From: Branchiostoma floridae
Lineage: Eukaryota > Chordata > Leptocardii > Amphioxiformes > Branchiostomatidae
Direction: 5' to 3'
DNA length: 64,000 nucleotides
Assembly (NCBI RefSeq): GCF_000003815.2
Contig: NC_049981.1
Location: 2,824,485 to 2,888,484, forward strand
Every line of letters starts with the position of its first letter. The first letter of the stretch is position 1. The notes beneath the pieces are model-generated. The model had not been told where the DNA came from and searched no databases. It worked only from the letters and a program-made list of their open reading frames with translations. This document shows, piece after piece, positions 46,457 to 59,441 of this stretch. The position numbers and the translations under genes were made by a program.

Positions 46457-49400
46457 CTACCCTCCCTTATTTATCATCACATCCGGGACATGTGCATCAT
46501 CGGCATACTCATCATACGGGGTATCACGGAAGCTCTCCGAATCTGCCAGACTATCGTTGACGTATTTGTTTGTGCGTACGCGTCTTTTGATGACGTAGAC
46601 CACCACGATCGCCACTACAGCTACCAAGGTGATCGCTCCAAAGACAACTCCGACGATGAAGTAGACCCCCTGCTTTCCTATGGAAGGAAACACACACAAC
46701 TTGTGTCAGAATAATTGCCATTATAAATGATACACAAACAAGCATTGTTTTTTAAAAGCTGACCATGCGACCATTGGATAATGGTGGGAATGAAATTGTA
46801 GGAGTACGGTTTGTTAACTATGTTTTGTCGAATGATTGTAAGCCCAGTAAGTCTGGTGAGTGGCTGTACTGGTACAGTATGGTTGTATCTATTTCATTTA
46901 GCTTGGTGAAGTTTGATATGGAATAAAAGTGTGTTTTGAATTCAAAGTCAGCTTTAGTTTTTGAAGTTATTTTAAGACGTTAAAGGAACATATCCTGTTG
47001 CTGATGCCTGGATGGCTCACCTTCATCGGCGTGGTAATGAATAAATTTTTTTCAAAGAAAGTTGCATGGTTATAAAAAAACTGGTACGAGACCATGTTTT
47101 GGAAAAGTGTGTCCGGACGTCCGAGAACTTCTATATTATATGAAAGCAGAGTTGCTTGGGAGGGGTGATTTTTAGGGACAGTCCCAAAATCTGAGCGCTG
47201 TTCCAATTGGAAATTTGTATTGAAATCAGTCGATTTCCAGTGTCTTCGTTCCCGAAGAAGGTTGAAAACTTCTGAATTACATGCTTTAACTGTAGTACTT
47301 ACTGGTAAGGATTCATTGAAATGTAATATTCATTGCATTATCGCATAAGTTATTACACAAAATTATATCACATGTTGCTAAGCAATTAATTGATTAATTT
47401 TCAACAACAAAAACTACACAATGAACACAATCTATGTTAGTGTGTTAACAAATTCAGAGCCTCGCGTCAATATAAAGTTCATAATCACCCTTATTTACAC
47501 ATGGCTCTGTGACTGTAGAGCGAGATATTTGGTAAAAATGCAAATTTAAACTTTACAAGAATATGAATTACAGTAACTGATTATTTGTCCCACATACCCA
47601 ATAGTATGTAGATGTACTGAGAAGTTAATCATGAACGTAAGATTGATTTTTTTAATGCAGAGATTCCGGTTTCATGTACGACAAGGCACAATTTATCTGG
47701 CTGCAACATGATTTTGTATCAATAAATCATTCAATTGACTGATTGGTTGCTGGGTTGGTTGATTGTTAATCGATTGTCGACTGATGTGTTGGATGTAGTT
47801 TTGTAGCTTCCGGTCGATTGCATCACTGTTGCAAGCTGTCGTTCTTTTACGTTATTTATTCTCTTGGACTGCCGGCGATCGTTGCAAGAATTACATTGTG
47901 AACAAAGTCGGCACAAACCTGGTGTATAATGTGGGTACATTTGTCTTTCACTGCCTAAAGAGAAGAAGTCTAACCCAACAAAACGAGTATAATGTACACT
48001 AGCATAGCATAGTCATAGAATGTAGTACCTAGCACCTTTGTATTTTACTTATTTTACATGTTGTTTGTACCTGCAATTAGCCCTCGGGCAAGAACTTGCA
48101 ATAAATATATCTTATTATGGAACAACGTAGTTGACTGGGAAAGGCTTGACAGAATACCTATAGCCCCGGAGAAACGCGGCAGCAATTTTGTGAATTCGAG
48201 CTCTCTGTATAATGCAAATGACCCCTCTGCGCTTTGCGACCCCTCTATCCTCTGACACATATTAAATGTTGTGCAAGTGAAAGACACAACATTTTAAACG
48301 ATTTTATGTAAAATTTTAGAACTAAATGGGTTGAGGAAAATTACAATCAAGTATGAAATAACATTCTAAAATGGCCCAAAGAAGAAATTGTGTGATCGGG
48401 TTGGCTTATCGGGTATACGTATTCTGATATCGTTCTTTAGACTATGTGATCTTCATGCTAAAAGGGTTATCAAGGGAAAACAATATCAAAATGAAATGAT
48501 ATGATGAAAAGTGTAAACTTACCATGAAGAAAATGACTGGGCCTCGATACTGAAAGGTAACAAACAAGTACATTAGACAAGTTTCTCCGAAGTTTAAATT
48601 TAGTTAGTCGCTCTGAATGAAATCCTGCCAATGTTGAAACAAAAGAAAAACAAAATATTACCAAATAACAAAATCATTTTTGCACGTCAACCAAGTGTTT
48701 TATTCAACCGAACTTTCAGTGACCGTCTGTGACCATTTCTGACCTGATCGCAGGGCACAGCAGCTTTATATTTGGGACCGCATCTGTAAGCAGCGACACC
48801 TATGCTGCAGTGCAACGTGAACCAATCAGAACTGCCCCTAAGAAGGTCCCAGACAACCACTAAAACGTTGGTATGATGAAACTCTTGTGTTATGTGGTGT
48901 ACAAATGATTTTGTTACTCAGGTACTTGCTAGCCTGATTAAACTATTCACGGATATGAAAATGTTGATATAAAGATTTAGAACGTACCGATGTCACAGGC
49001 TCTTCCAGTCCATCCATCTGTGCACTTACAGGCGCCATTAAAAGTGTGGCAGCTGCCCCCATTTTGGCAGACACATGTCTCGTTGCAATGTCCACCATAG
49101 AGACCATCCGGACAACCTGTGGTAAAATGGTACTGTTATCAGTCCAACGCTCTCTTTGCAGTTTATCGGTGGAGGAACTGTTGATTCCAGGTCTTATAGG
49201 CTATTGCTCAAAGTTATTACAAGATCTGTGGTTGCTCAAAGTTATCACAAGATCTGTGGTAGCAAAACCTATATTGGATTTGTACGGTTTTACATGGGCC
49301 GCCATTTTGTTCCATATAATGCCAAGGCAGTGGTGTATAATGGAAAATGGTGACGTCATTTGTTCAAATTTGTGATTTGAAATGTACAAGTTATGAGACA

Positions 49401-52400
49401 GAAGAACTGAGAATGTTTATCGTGTTTTCATGGTGGTTGGGGGAAAATGGGAGACTACTTTTAGACAAGGGTAAATGCATGGCTTCTATGTGATGCGTGA
49501 TGTTTTTCACCACCACCACCAATAAGAAGAATGATTTGAAAAAAAAAGTTGCAAAGTTGCCGCAATAATTTGTCGCCAACAGGCGCTGGTCTTCATCAGT
49601 TACCTACAATCCCTACTGTGCAAGTTTTGTGGTCACTACAACTTCATACATGCATACCGATCGGGTTGATGGTAATGTTTCCCCCCACCGTCGCACCAAA
49701 GAAGCCCAGGTCGAAGCTGAGACGACAAAGGTAGACGGAGGGGTCGAGACCGTAGAAGTTCTTCATGTCCAGGGTGACGAGCACGTGTCTCTTGTGGGGA
49801 TGATCGGGGGAGTCAACGAACCACTCGGGCTGGATGCCCCTGTCATCCGGCCGGTGATAGGAGGCGTTCTGAAAACAAAAGGTACAGTGGAAGCCAGTTA
49901 ATTTCACATCGGATTAACGCACACTTCTATTAACTGCACGGAATCCCAGAATCCCAAACCGGTGCGATCCAGCTAGATAACTTCGCATTATTCGAGGCAG
50001 GCGGATAATTGCACCGAATTCACTGGCAAATAAGCCGTGCAATTAAGCGGCTTCTGCTGTACTTTTTTAAAGCTTGCCACACATCCATTAGATATTGGTG
50101 AAGATGAAATGGCTGCAAAAGCTAGCTCAGAACACGAGATATCAAGACAAGTAGTTCCGTTGTAGTACCAAGGGGAGTCGCAAAGGGGCTAAACTGTAAT
50201 CATTTTCAGTTTTTGTCATACCCTATACCAACAGATCGAGTATGAAACTAAGGTACATGTACTAGTATCTAGCCGCCCTTGAGTTATCTTGTTGACATAC
50301 AGACAGGCACACAAACACACACACACACACACACACATACACAAACACTAGTGAATATAAATACTTCATGGGAGTATTTACAATAATAATGATGAGGGGC
50401 AAAGTACCCAGTATGTTTTGATGACAAAGTTATTTCTCGGTGGGTTCTGTGTGTTCGTACAGCTCACGCTAAAACTCGGTGTGTAGTCTCTGTCTATCGA
50501 ATCAACTTTGTCGTCCTTGACTGGCACATACGCCTTGACATCGCCTGGAAGAAGGAACATAAGAAAGAAATTATGTAAAAAGATGACCTTGCCTGGGAAT
50601 GTCACAGTGATTTGAATTTTGAAATAATTTCAGCATTTACTTTTCAAAAGTGCATAAAATGAAAATAACGGGGGTGTGGGGACTTTTGAGGCTCGCGTCA
50701 ATTTTCATAATTATACAATTTCATAATATCCATATAATTTCATACTTTTCCGTGTTTTGACTTTAACTGATCTCTTAGTGGCATATTTCACAAAATTCGC
50801 TATTTTAGCTTCTCATAATGTTCAATAATATATATACATAATTAGTTATATCTTTTGATATATCTAATTTTGCGTGTACGTCTTTCTCTAAAATAATGGT
50901 GGTCATCCGATAACGCCATAAGTCTCAAAAGCCTCCCTCCCCATCTCAGGATGCCCCCCCCCCCAAAAAGCCCGATCTGTATAGGTTCAAACGTAGACAA
51001 AGAGTCACCTACATTGATCATTGTCAATGACGACTGCCGCCTCTCTATCGTTGTTATCGCCAACTATCATAGTCGGTTTGGTCAGGAAAATGGACTTCAC
51101 AGACACCGTGAACGGCCAGACCTGAAAATATAAGAGAAATAAAGAGATCATATATAAACCATTTATGTACATATGTGAAGAAAACTGTACAAATTTTAAT
51201 GGATTTTCAAAAAGAGATGGCTATGAAATTCTTTCCAATCTCTCTGCTTGTTCAAAAGAATGCAATACACTCTGAATAATTTGACTACACCTTATAGATA
51301 GATTTAACTAAATGCATTCCCTGAACCCTTCCTGGGTACAAATAATTAATTGTATTAAACGTTTCGACGTTAGAAATTAGTGGTGCGTACCTAAAGCCCG
51401 GACTTGGAATTGGACCTAAAATTGTTTAGGTCCAAGTCCAAAAAAACCTAAATGTCCGGACTTGAGAGTCCGGACTTGCAAAAAGCCATCTGTCACTTAT
51501 ATTCCCTTTTCTGGTTCTAAACCATCTGAAACCTTCCATAGACAGTGAAATTTGCACTGGAAAAAGCCAAAAACATTTTGTGTTTACACTGGCTGTATAT
51601 AAGTTGCATGTATTTTTCAGATTGCATTTCAATTCATGCTAACATGCAATTTTATATGCACCATCCCCCCTCCCCCTCAAAAAAGAAAACTTTCTAGCGC
51701 ACATAATACGCAATTAAGGGTTCAGGTCCGGACTTAAAAGTCCGGACCTGAACCTGAACTGCTGGACTTGAATCCGGACCTGAACCTGAATATTAGTTTA
51801 GGTACGCACCACTATTCGAAATAGTAGCGATAAATGATATATCTAACCCAATCTTAATCAATTGGTATCCATAGTAGTGTTTTGTTTGTGTAGCTGTAGA
51901 AAACCCTGCAAAGGTCGATGTCAATAAAGAAAATACATGACCTTTGACTTATGATGAAATTAGGTATTGACATGTCTAGACCATATGGAGGCGGAGCTTA
52001 GATTAGCATTTTAGGTATCCCTGATTGGTTGGGTGGTGAGGGCATCCAACCGGCTTACCTTGATTGGCTAAGATAGACCAGCTTTTGTTCTGCTAGTTGA
52101 CCTTAGAAGATTGTAAGAAGATATTTGTCAGGCTCGGTGCCCACGGGACTGAGGTAAGCACATTTGAGGGTTAGCTCCTCTGTTGGACTATGTACTAGTT
52201 GGTTAGACCAACCCCCTCTGTATATATTAGATCTCTGTATCATTATCTTATCACTAGACCTGTATGCTGTAACTGTAAACTTGCTGTAACCGTACTGACG
52301 CACATTGTATTATACGTTACTCGAGTATAGCATAGGTTGAATAAACACGACTCACAAACAGTAATCGGACTGGTTTGGCTCTGGGTTTCTGATAAGCTGA

Positions 52401-53589
52401 CATAGAACTTAGACACCAAACACCCTAAATGTTTCATACTTACGTGGGTGATACTGGTGTTGCGGGGAGGCATGTAACAGTCAGGGTTAAAGACAGGAGG
52501 GTAGGCAGCGTCATCCTCCACTGTCACGAGCACTACCAACACCGCCTGGAACAAAAATGAAGGTAATGCAGTTCTAAAAGAAAATGGCCACGTACACACG
52601 CAGTCGCAGAGGGTAAATTTTTAGTCAGCAATCCATTTAAAACGTAAAAATATACCTTGGAAATATTGGCATTTGGGAGCTGCATAATACAGTTAAGGGC
52701 TTTAGGCTTTTATGCATATCGGAAAACCATTTTTAGGTATATTTGGGGTGTCCGGAAAGCTCAAGAAGAAGGCTGTTTGGATGTTGTCAGGTAGTCAAAG
52801 ATAACCACATTACGTTTTGATGCGGTGTATCGTGGGAGGCACTGGTCAGAATCTTGACAATAGTTGTATATGGACAATTTAGAGGTCAGATTACCCTGTC
52901 ATTGTTAGTTTTTCACTGACTTATCTTCAGGTACCTTCTTTATACTCTTCTAGACTTTTCATAGCCTCTTCAATTCCTATGTACATGTAACAAGACTTGG
53001 AGGCAAGTTGAACACATTTCAGATTCCAGAAAGAGATGATGAGAACAATTTTTCGCCTTGCCTTCCCAGTTACCATTTTCTTAGCTCCTTGTTTCATTAC
53101 AAGAATAACTACCAATTTTAAATGTTGCTATAGCTAATTCAAAATTCCAAAAAGCATTAGGAAATATAGGTCATTAAATACCTGGTTGTTTTTATCGGCC
53201 AGTGTCAGTTTGTATTTGGAGTCGATGTTGTAGTTGAGATATCTCTTCACACAAAGATCGCCAGTGTTGTTCTTCAAGGAAAACCTGTCATCCTAAACAC
53301 AAATACGTGATGTTAGACTCGCACCACACTGATAACGATCAACACGATATAAAGACTCACAGATTCAGGCATCTCAGATGGAGAGAACAAATATGAACAA
53401 GAACGCCACTGCAGTTTCAGGGCAGGATTATAGAGGGCCCAAACATGCACCTGCCCTGTCTTAAATCTGCCACCCTCCCCTCAAATCAAGACCATAGTAT
53501 GTACAAAACAGACACATACACACGCACGCGCGCGCGCCTACAGACACATACACACGCACGCGCGCGCGCCCACAGACACAGACAGACAC

Positions 53590-53686
<97 letters not shown>

Positions 53687-56600
53687 AACAAAAAATAACA
53701 AGTGTTTTGTAAACGCAATTTTGAACGCTTGCAAGTGCTTTCGAACATACATGTAATGCGGGCCTTATAAGCTTTCATTTGACACCACAATGAGCAATGA
53801 GTTTATTGTGACTGAAATAGAATTCGGGTGGAACTAGTATGGATAACTTCTATTATCGACATCCAGATTAAGAATGTTAAGTTCAAACGACATTTGCATA
53901 ATGTGCAGGGGTACATTACACTCTGAATATTTTACCGAATTAACGAAGAAATAATCACATCAAAATCAGTCAAACCTTATTTCCACTGAAGATGTTGAAG
54001 GTTTCAGGTGCAGGCAGCTGTGACCTCTTGAACAGCTGTGGGATGTTGCTTATTATGTAGCCCGGAGCTACACTCTATGGAAATAAATGTGTGTAATATT
54101 AGCCCAAATGAATGTATAGTCTTGGTTACGAGAATGTTCCAATCAGTTAATAATTCAAAGTTAAGCAGTATGAATAAAGACTCAAATAGACGCTAAAATG
54201 ATAAAAGGGAGAAGGTCATAAAAGAGAGAAAATACGAAAAAAAAACATTTTAATGATTACACATATGATGATAGCATCCCCTTCACCGTACTTGAGATAG
54301 CATTACACTGTATTCATTCGCGTCCCTCTTGTCTATGACGCAAGTACAAAAAGTTCTTCAAATTCTTGAAGACTGGACAGAAATAAGTCAAGTCAAGTCA
54401 AACGTCATATGTGAAAGACATCCGAGTGTAAAATTGAGTAGGGATATATCGACTTTAAGACTTTGTGGCATTTGGAATCTGATTTTTTTTCAAGTTCGAG
54501 TATAAAGGCATCCACAGAGTGCTATTTAATATAGGGCGTCAAAAGCCGATACGACAGAATTTTTGTGCATGTTTTATAATATTTTGTAGGCCTCAAACCA
54601 TAAATATATTCCTTCTCGTACTTCACTAGTGTACTCTTCTATAATTTCTACAGCGTTGAAGCCAGTCACATTAGAAATCTCCAAAGGACGAAGACTGTGT
54701 TCGGCTACCTTGACAGTCTGCCCCTAACCACTGTAAGAAAATGGTCTTTCTCTCACCTCTCTCACGAACACTTCGTAAGTGCGCGGGTCGTCTGAGTTCC
54801 CCTTCGCACTCGCTGTAACAAGGACAGGATTGTAATCTAAACTCAGCACAAAAAATTCGGAAACTTGAACGTGATCATATCTTTGTTATTACATAATGGT
54901 ACTACATAGTACGTATCATCGGTAAACTTACTGTTGTTCTTTACAATGATAACGCTGGTTCACATTTATCAGTGGGGTACTAGTAACATATAAAGGCTAT
55001 ATCCTATATCCGTTGCTTTAAAAATAGTGTATTTTGTGGATGTCACGTCGACAGATATATCGGTTTCCTTTAGTGTAGATATCCAATTAATGTCTAGAGT
55101 CAACGGATACAAACATCCATAAGCATCGGTGGTAAAACTGGATACTGTAAATGCAGAAATGTTCGCGGTGGTTTTATGTTCGCGAGGCAGTCTTACGGCA
55201 AACTTAAACCATCGCCAACTTAAATGCATTTACAGTACTTGAATTCACGCAGTTCGTGCTATTGAGTTTTGCCTGCGCAGTAATCATACACATTTTACGC
55301 ATTACTAGGAACCATTTTACCAATACGGGTGGTAAGCAGTAGTATGCATTCCGCAAAAACTCGTAGTTTCTTAGTAGTGGATCGTTATGCATTCCGTAAA
55401 ATTCGTAATATTTATATACTTTCTAGGTACTCCTGATTATACTTCCCTTTGCATGCATTGTGTCGTGAACTAACTAAATACAAACCTATGGGTGTGTATT
55501 TCATACTTTGAGACTATTCAAATTTACCCCATGACAGAAAAGTCTGACAGGGACGCGCCTGTTGTCGAAAATTATCACAGCAATTTTCCCTTGAGTTCAC
55601 AATGACGTGCCAAATTACGTGACCTTTACAAACAAAATGGCGATGGGACTACCTTCACCTTCTGTCTGTCCTTTTATATATTTGTATGTGGCACTGTCAA
55701 AATAAGTTACCCTAACTTCAATACAGTGCCACAAAAATAGTTGGTGACTATTAAGCGAATAGTCACCAACAAGCACAGCCAAGTGAGAAAACCCACTTCA
55801 GAAGAATAACAACATCGAGCAACAACAACAATTAGGATTCATTCTGCCGCGTGATCCTGTTCCAGGTAAAGGTCAGGGGTGACGACGAGTGAAAGAAGAT
55901 CCCCTTTGTTTTGCTGTGCAATCAACCATGTCCCCTCCCTCCCCTCAAGGAAGTGTTCCGCCGAGAAAACTGACATTGGACTGCAATGGCAATTATTTGA
56001 AGAGGCTTGTAAATACCTTGGATAAAATACTTGTACTTTTTGGACTGTGGGGAAATTTGCATTATTATGCGAATTAAGATTCCTACCGTTCCGTTCATAG
56101 GTTCCTGTTCATGTGTGTTTTTACCGTACGCGTTTCGATCTCGTACATTACGTTGTGTATGAGCCCCGAGAAAACAAAAATGACGTACTATTAAAACTAC
56201 TTTGACAATCCCAACACACCAGACTCAAGACAACAAAAAGGCTGTTTGCCTCCAGATATCAAATTAGGTAATGAATTATCTGCTTTTTAAAAGATTCGGA
56301 ACGTTCGGTTTGAAACCTAGCCTAGTAACCATACCACCGGGAGCTCGCCGCTATCTCTACGGTGCTTTGCGTGTAGCCCGCCCGCCCAGTTCATCGACCC
56401 AGGACGGTTTTTTTACGGGGTTGGGTAAGGTTACATCGCTTCAGATTACGAGGGTTGGTTAAGGTTACAGGGCCTTTTAGCGGGTAAATGTCGATAGGCC
56501 AGATAATCAGACAGGCTGACAGAACAGGCCGCCGGGCCAAACTTACGTAGAACACTGGGTCGGAAAACACCCCTTTTACTCTCTACCAGACAGGCTATTC

Positions 56601-56901
56601 TTGCTGTTGTAGGGATGATAATTTTGCCTGGGGAATTTTTGCTACTAGAGGAGCCGCCCAGACGATCTTTTAAAACCTTAGCGTGGGCTGACTCCCCTGC
56701 CAATTCCTTGACCCCCCTCCCCCCCCCCCCCGAATTCTACGATCCCCGTATTAAGGCCTGGTCGTTTGACATTTCCGTGATCCTCCTGCGCCGCTAGTCA
56801 AACCCAATTATGTTGGCCAAAATCCCCTGGTAAATTATTCTCTTCACAGTCAGCGAACATGTAGTCAGTCTAGTAGAAACTTGTCTTCACTCCTAACGTA
56901 G

Positions 56902-56932
<31 letters not shown>

Positions 56933-57009
56933 TGTGGTTTAAGATCTAACTCACCTGATGAAAGCTGGACGAGACACAGACAGACTGCTGCAAAGACGTG
57001 CTTCGCCAT
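46457..57009 (-). CDS. Receptor C: cadherin + Ig-like + EGF single-pass protein
   Basis: Eleven exons in consistent phase: 57009-56955 (signal, MAKHVFAAVCLCL), 54812-54757, 54074-53976, 53292-53182 and 52545-52444 (cadherin repeat), 51121-51013, 50544-50408 and 49868-49658 (divergent Ig-like; FSVSC and SVYLCRL hold the two core cysteines), 49116-48988 (eight-Cys EGF, GCPDGLYGGHC to GWTGRACD), 48549-48523 (27-bp juxtamembrane exon), 46677-46457 (TM VYFIVGVVFGAITLVAVVAIVV and tail with stop). Total 418 residues. The cadherin repeat shows TYEVFVRE, APGYIISNI, TGDLCVKRYLNY and VEDDAAYPPVF in the usual order, but the calcium motifs are changed. The ~45-residue tail is acidic with three tyrosines (NKYVN, TPYDEYADD). 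It is a predicted adhesion or recognition receptor. It is the most complete paralogue of the trio, lacking only B's second Ig. Confidence 0.8.
48690..48840 (-). mobile_element. Retroelement 3'-tail repeat (Penelope-like candidate), copy 3
   Basis: On the minus strand it reads 'gcgatcaggtcagaaatggtcacagacggtcactgaaagttcggttgaataaaac', parallel in layout to 25087-25240. The flanks share 'gggaccgcat' and 'gcagcgac' words with that copy. It lies in a receptor C intron. Confidence 0.35.
51378..51814. mobile_element. hAT-like MITE with TAGTGGTGCGTACC ends
   Basis: Terminal inverted repeats tagtggtgcgtacctaaa and tttaggtacgcaccacta are perfect. The flanks TTAGAAAT (51370-51377) and TTCGAAAT (51815-51822) are 8-bp direct repeats with one mismatch. 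The interior has 'ggtccggactt' and its inverse near both ends. It lies in a receptor C intron. Confidence 0.85.
53595..53682. repeat. (CA)n microsatellite
   Basis: About 44 CA units, preceded by a doubled 'acacatacacacgcacgcgcgcgcgcc' block. It lies in a receptor C intron. Confidence 0.95.
55540..55790. repeat. Dispersed repeat family, copy 3 (diverged)
   Basis: Contains 'cagggacgcgcctgttg', 'acgtgacctttacaaacaaaatggcg' and 'tagtcaccaacaagcacagcc', echoing copies at 18455 and 42262. It lies in the first receptor C intron. Confidence 0.4.
56901..56930. repeat. (TA)n microsatellite
   Basis: About 14 TA units directly beside the receptor C signal-peptide exon, on its intron side. Confidence 0.9.
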
Positions 57010-58084
57010 GTCGTAGTAGATATGATAGTTGATAGGCTTGTCAACCAAGAATTACTCTGCTTGTCAACTGTTCCTGTTTTGTCCCACCAAAAGCGACTGG
57101 TAGACCAACTTGCTGATTTGACGCCCGTGTCAAATTATCTCATTCCAATCTAGGGGGATTTTTCAGCGTTGACGTATTGTACTTTTTGTGGGCCCCGACG
57201 GCTGTGGAACTTTCCCGGGGATTCCCGTCTGACGCACCGAGGTGTTTATTACTTCCTCCTGTCACCATTGTTTTGTGGGCGGAGACTTGTCTTAAATTTC
57301 ATGACATCACAGCCGTATTTAACTGTGCTGCACTTCAAACCTGTGTCGCAAGATGGCAATACAGTACGGCCAGCCTGTGATTAAGGGTTATTGACCCGCC
57401 CCGAGGTAAATGGTGGGATTACGCCTGGTCCTTTGCAACCGAATAAAATCAACGAGTGATCGAAAGTGAACGAGGTGTTGTTTTTTTTAGGTGGTCATAG
57501 CAAAATACCAGGCGTTATGACACCATATACGGCGAGGAACAGGCACGTTATCATCATATAGCCTATCGAAACGGGCATATGTATGTAAGAGATACAAAGA
57601 CCTGTGTAACACTATATAATGTAAAACAGTTGGCCATTGTTTGAAAGTACAATTGAGAATTTACATTTGTGCTTGTGGGGAATAGGAAGATGATAAATGT
57701 CATATTGAAGCCAAATTTTTGCAGACAATATTCGTTATTGCAGTCTCGGTATGTCCAAACGTTTTTTTTAATTTACTATTTTCTACTCTACTCATTACCC
57801 TCTGCTGGGGCATATGTATCTCTCAAACTGATTGGTCAATATCTTTTATCTCATTGGTCAATGTCCTTTGTATCTCTCATCCTCATTGGTCCAGGTTATG
57901 ATTCATCACTTAAGATTATGCATGTCTATTTCTGATTGGTCAAGTCGTAGGTATCTCTCGTTCTGAAACCCTCAGTTTATGACACCAGAATACAACAATT
58001 TCTTGTTAACGTCAATGATAATATAGTATCATTCAATCAACACAGACATTTGCACACATACAGACTAAATATACTCTCTTCTTA
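57010..58084. other. Upstream flank of receptor C
   Basis: Likely holds the receptor C promoter on the minus strand. No TATA box or defined first exon is evident. A cluster of four ATTGG boxes at 57831-57939 is listed separately. No gene seen. Confidence 0.45.
57831..57939. promoter_or_regulatory. Cluster of four inverted CCAAT (ATTGG) boxes
   Basis: ATTGGTC occurs at 57831, 57853, 57885 and 57935. Three copies are followed by CAA or CAG, and most are associated with 'gtatctctc'. The boxes have NF-Y-site form. Equally, they could be remnants of a short degenerate tandem repeat, since the words between them recur. Confidence 0.3.
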
Positions 58085-58983
58085 TGTTATTGAACAACAG
58101 AAAACTGATATTCAATAAAACAATATTCAAATAGAAAACCGGTATACAATACGAACACTCGTATGCAATCAGAAAACTAGTATGCAGTGAGAAACTGGTA
58201 TACAATCAGAAAACTAGTATGCAGTGAGAAACTTGTATACAATCAGAAAACTAGTATGCAGTGAGAAAACTGGTATACAATCAGAAAACTAGTATACAGT
58301 GAGAAAACTGGTGCACAATCAGAAAACAAGTATACAGTGAGAAAACTGGTATACAATCAGAAAACAAGTATACAGTGAGAAAACTGGTATACAATCAGAA
58401 AACTAGTATGCAGTGAGAAAACTGGTATACAATCAGAAAACTAGTATGCAGTGAGAAAACCTGTATACAATCAGAAAACTAGTATACGGTGAGAAACTGG
58501 TATACAATCAGAAAACTAGTATGCAGTGAGAAAACTGGTATACAATCAGAAAACTAGAATGCAGTGAGAAAACGGGTGCACAGTCAGAAAACTGGTATAC
58601 AATTTGAAAACCGGTATACAAGCATAAATGTTGCTAACAGTAATAAAACTGGTATTCTGATATTCAATTAGAAAACTGCATGGTATACAATCAGAAAACT
58701 GCTATTCAATAAAACAATCTTCCAATAGAAAACTGGTATACAATGCAAAAACAGGTGCACAGTCAAAATACTGGAACAGGTATACAATAAAAAAAACTAA
58801 AATACAGTTGGAAAATGAATTAAAAAACAGGTATATAATCAGAAAACTGGTACAAAGTCAGAAAAATGGTATATAATCATAAAATTGGTATTCAGTCGGA
58901 AAACTGATAATCAATCGGAAATACAGGTATACAGTAAGAATATTAGTATACCATCAGAAAACAGGTATACAATAAGAAAAACT
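58085..58983. repeat. Tandem repeat of ~19-20 bp half-units
   Basis: Alternating units such as 'aaactggtatacaatcagaa' and 'aactagtatgcagtgagaa' run for ~900 bp and reach the assembly gap. Scattered units reappear at about 59510-59600 on the far side, so the gap probably interrupts or abuts the array. There are no constant repeats with unique spacers as in CRISPR. Confidence 0.85.
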
Positions 58984-59083
58984 NNNNNNNNNNNNNNNNN
59001 NNNNNNNNNNNNNNNNNNNNNNNNNNNNNNNNNNNNNNNNNNNNNNNNNNNNNNNNNNNNNNNNNNNNNNNNNNNNNNNNNNN
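58984..59083. other. Assembly gap (100 N)
   Basis: Exactly 100 Ns between the tandem repeat array and a LINE fragment. Confidence 0.99.
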
Positions 59084-59099
59084 GCAACTTAGATCATCA

Positions 59100-59441
59100 T
59101 CATCGTTCGGCTGCAGAGCAGGCGACTGCAAGCCTTCTCCAGTTCCGCCTATCGGCAGCGAGCTGGCGAAGCTGCCTGCTGGGGGTGATTTGGCCGTGAT
59201 GGTCTCCCATTAGCCGTTGGACGTACTGTAGATAAGTAGTAGGTTGGCGTCCCCGTCTACGTCTGCCATGAGGAGGGACGTAAAGTGCATACAGACTGAC
59301 AGGCTCATCCTCAGGCATGCGCAGAACGTGTCCGAGAAAGTTCAGCTGCCTCAGGCGCACGAGTTGTATCAGCGGCTTTGTTTTGGTCATGTCGTAGATT
59401 GTGCTGTTAGGTACTCTATCGATCCTTTTGATGCTCAACAT
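59100..59441 (-). mobile_element. Non-LTR retrotransposon polymerase C-terminal fragment
   Basis: The minus-strand frame contains LRQLNFLGHVLRMPEDEP followed by an RRRRGRQPTTYLQYVQ segment. This is the 'wFGHvlRM...RrrGRPrttW' block found at the C-terminus of many non-LTR retrotransposon polymerases. It is truncated on both sides: the catalytic region is absent and the frame ends near the gap. It is a dead fragment, and the minisatellite reappears after it. Confidence 0.75.

Noticed and set aside
22978-57009. Receptor tyrosine kinase of Tie type
   Set aside because: The EGF modules recall Tie and MEGF proteins, but all three tails are short and end in stops without any kinase exon.
58085-58983. 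CRISPR-like array appearance
   Set aside because: Units are ~20 bp and contiguous without unique spacers, and the context is eukaryotic. It is a minisatellite.
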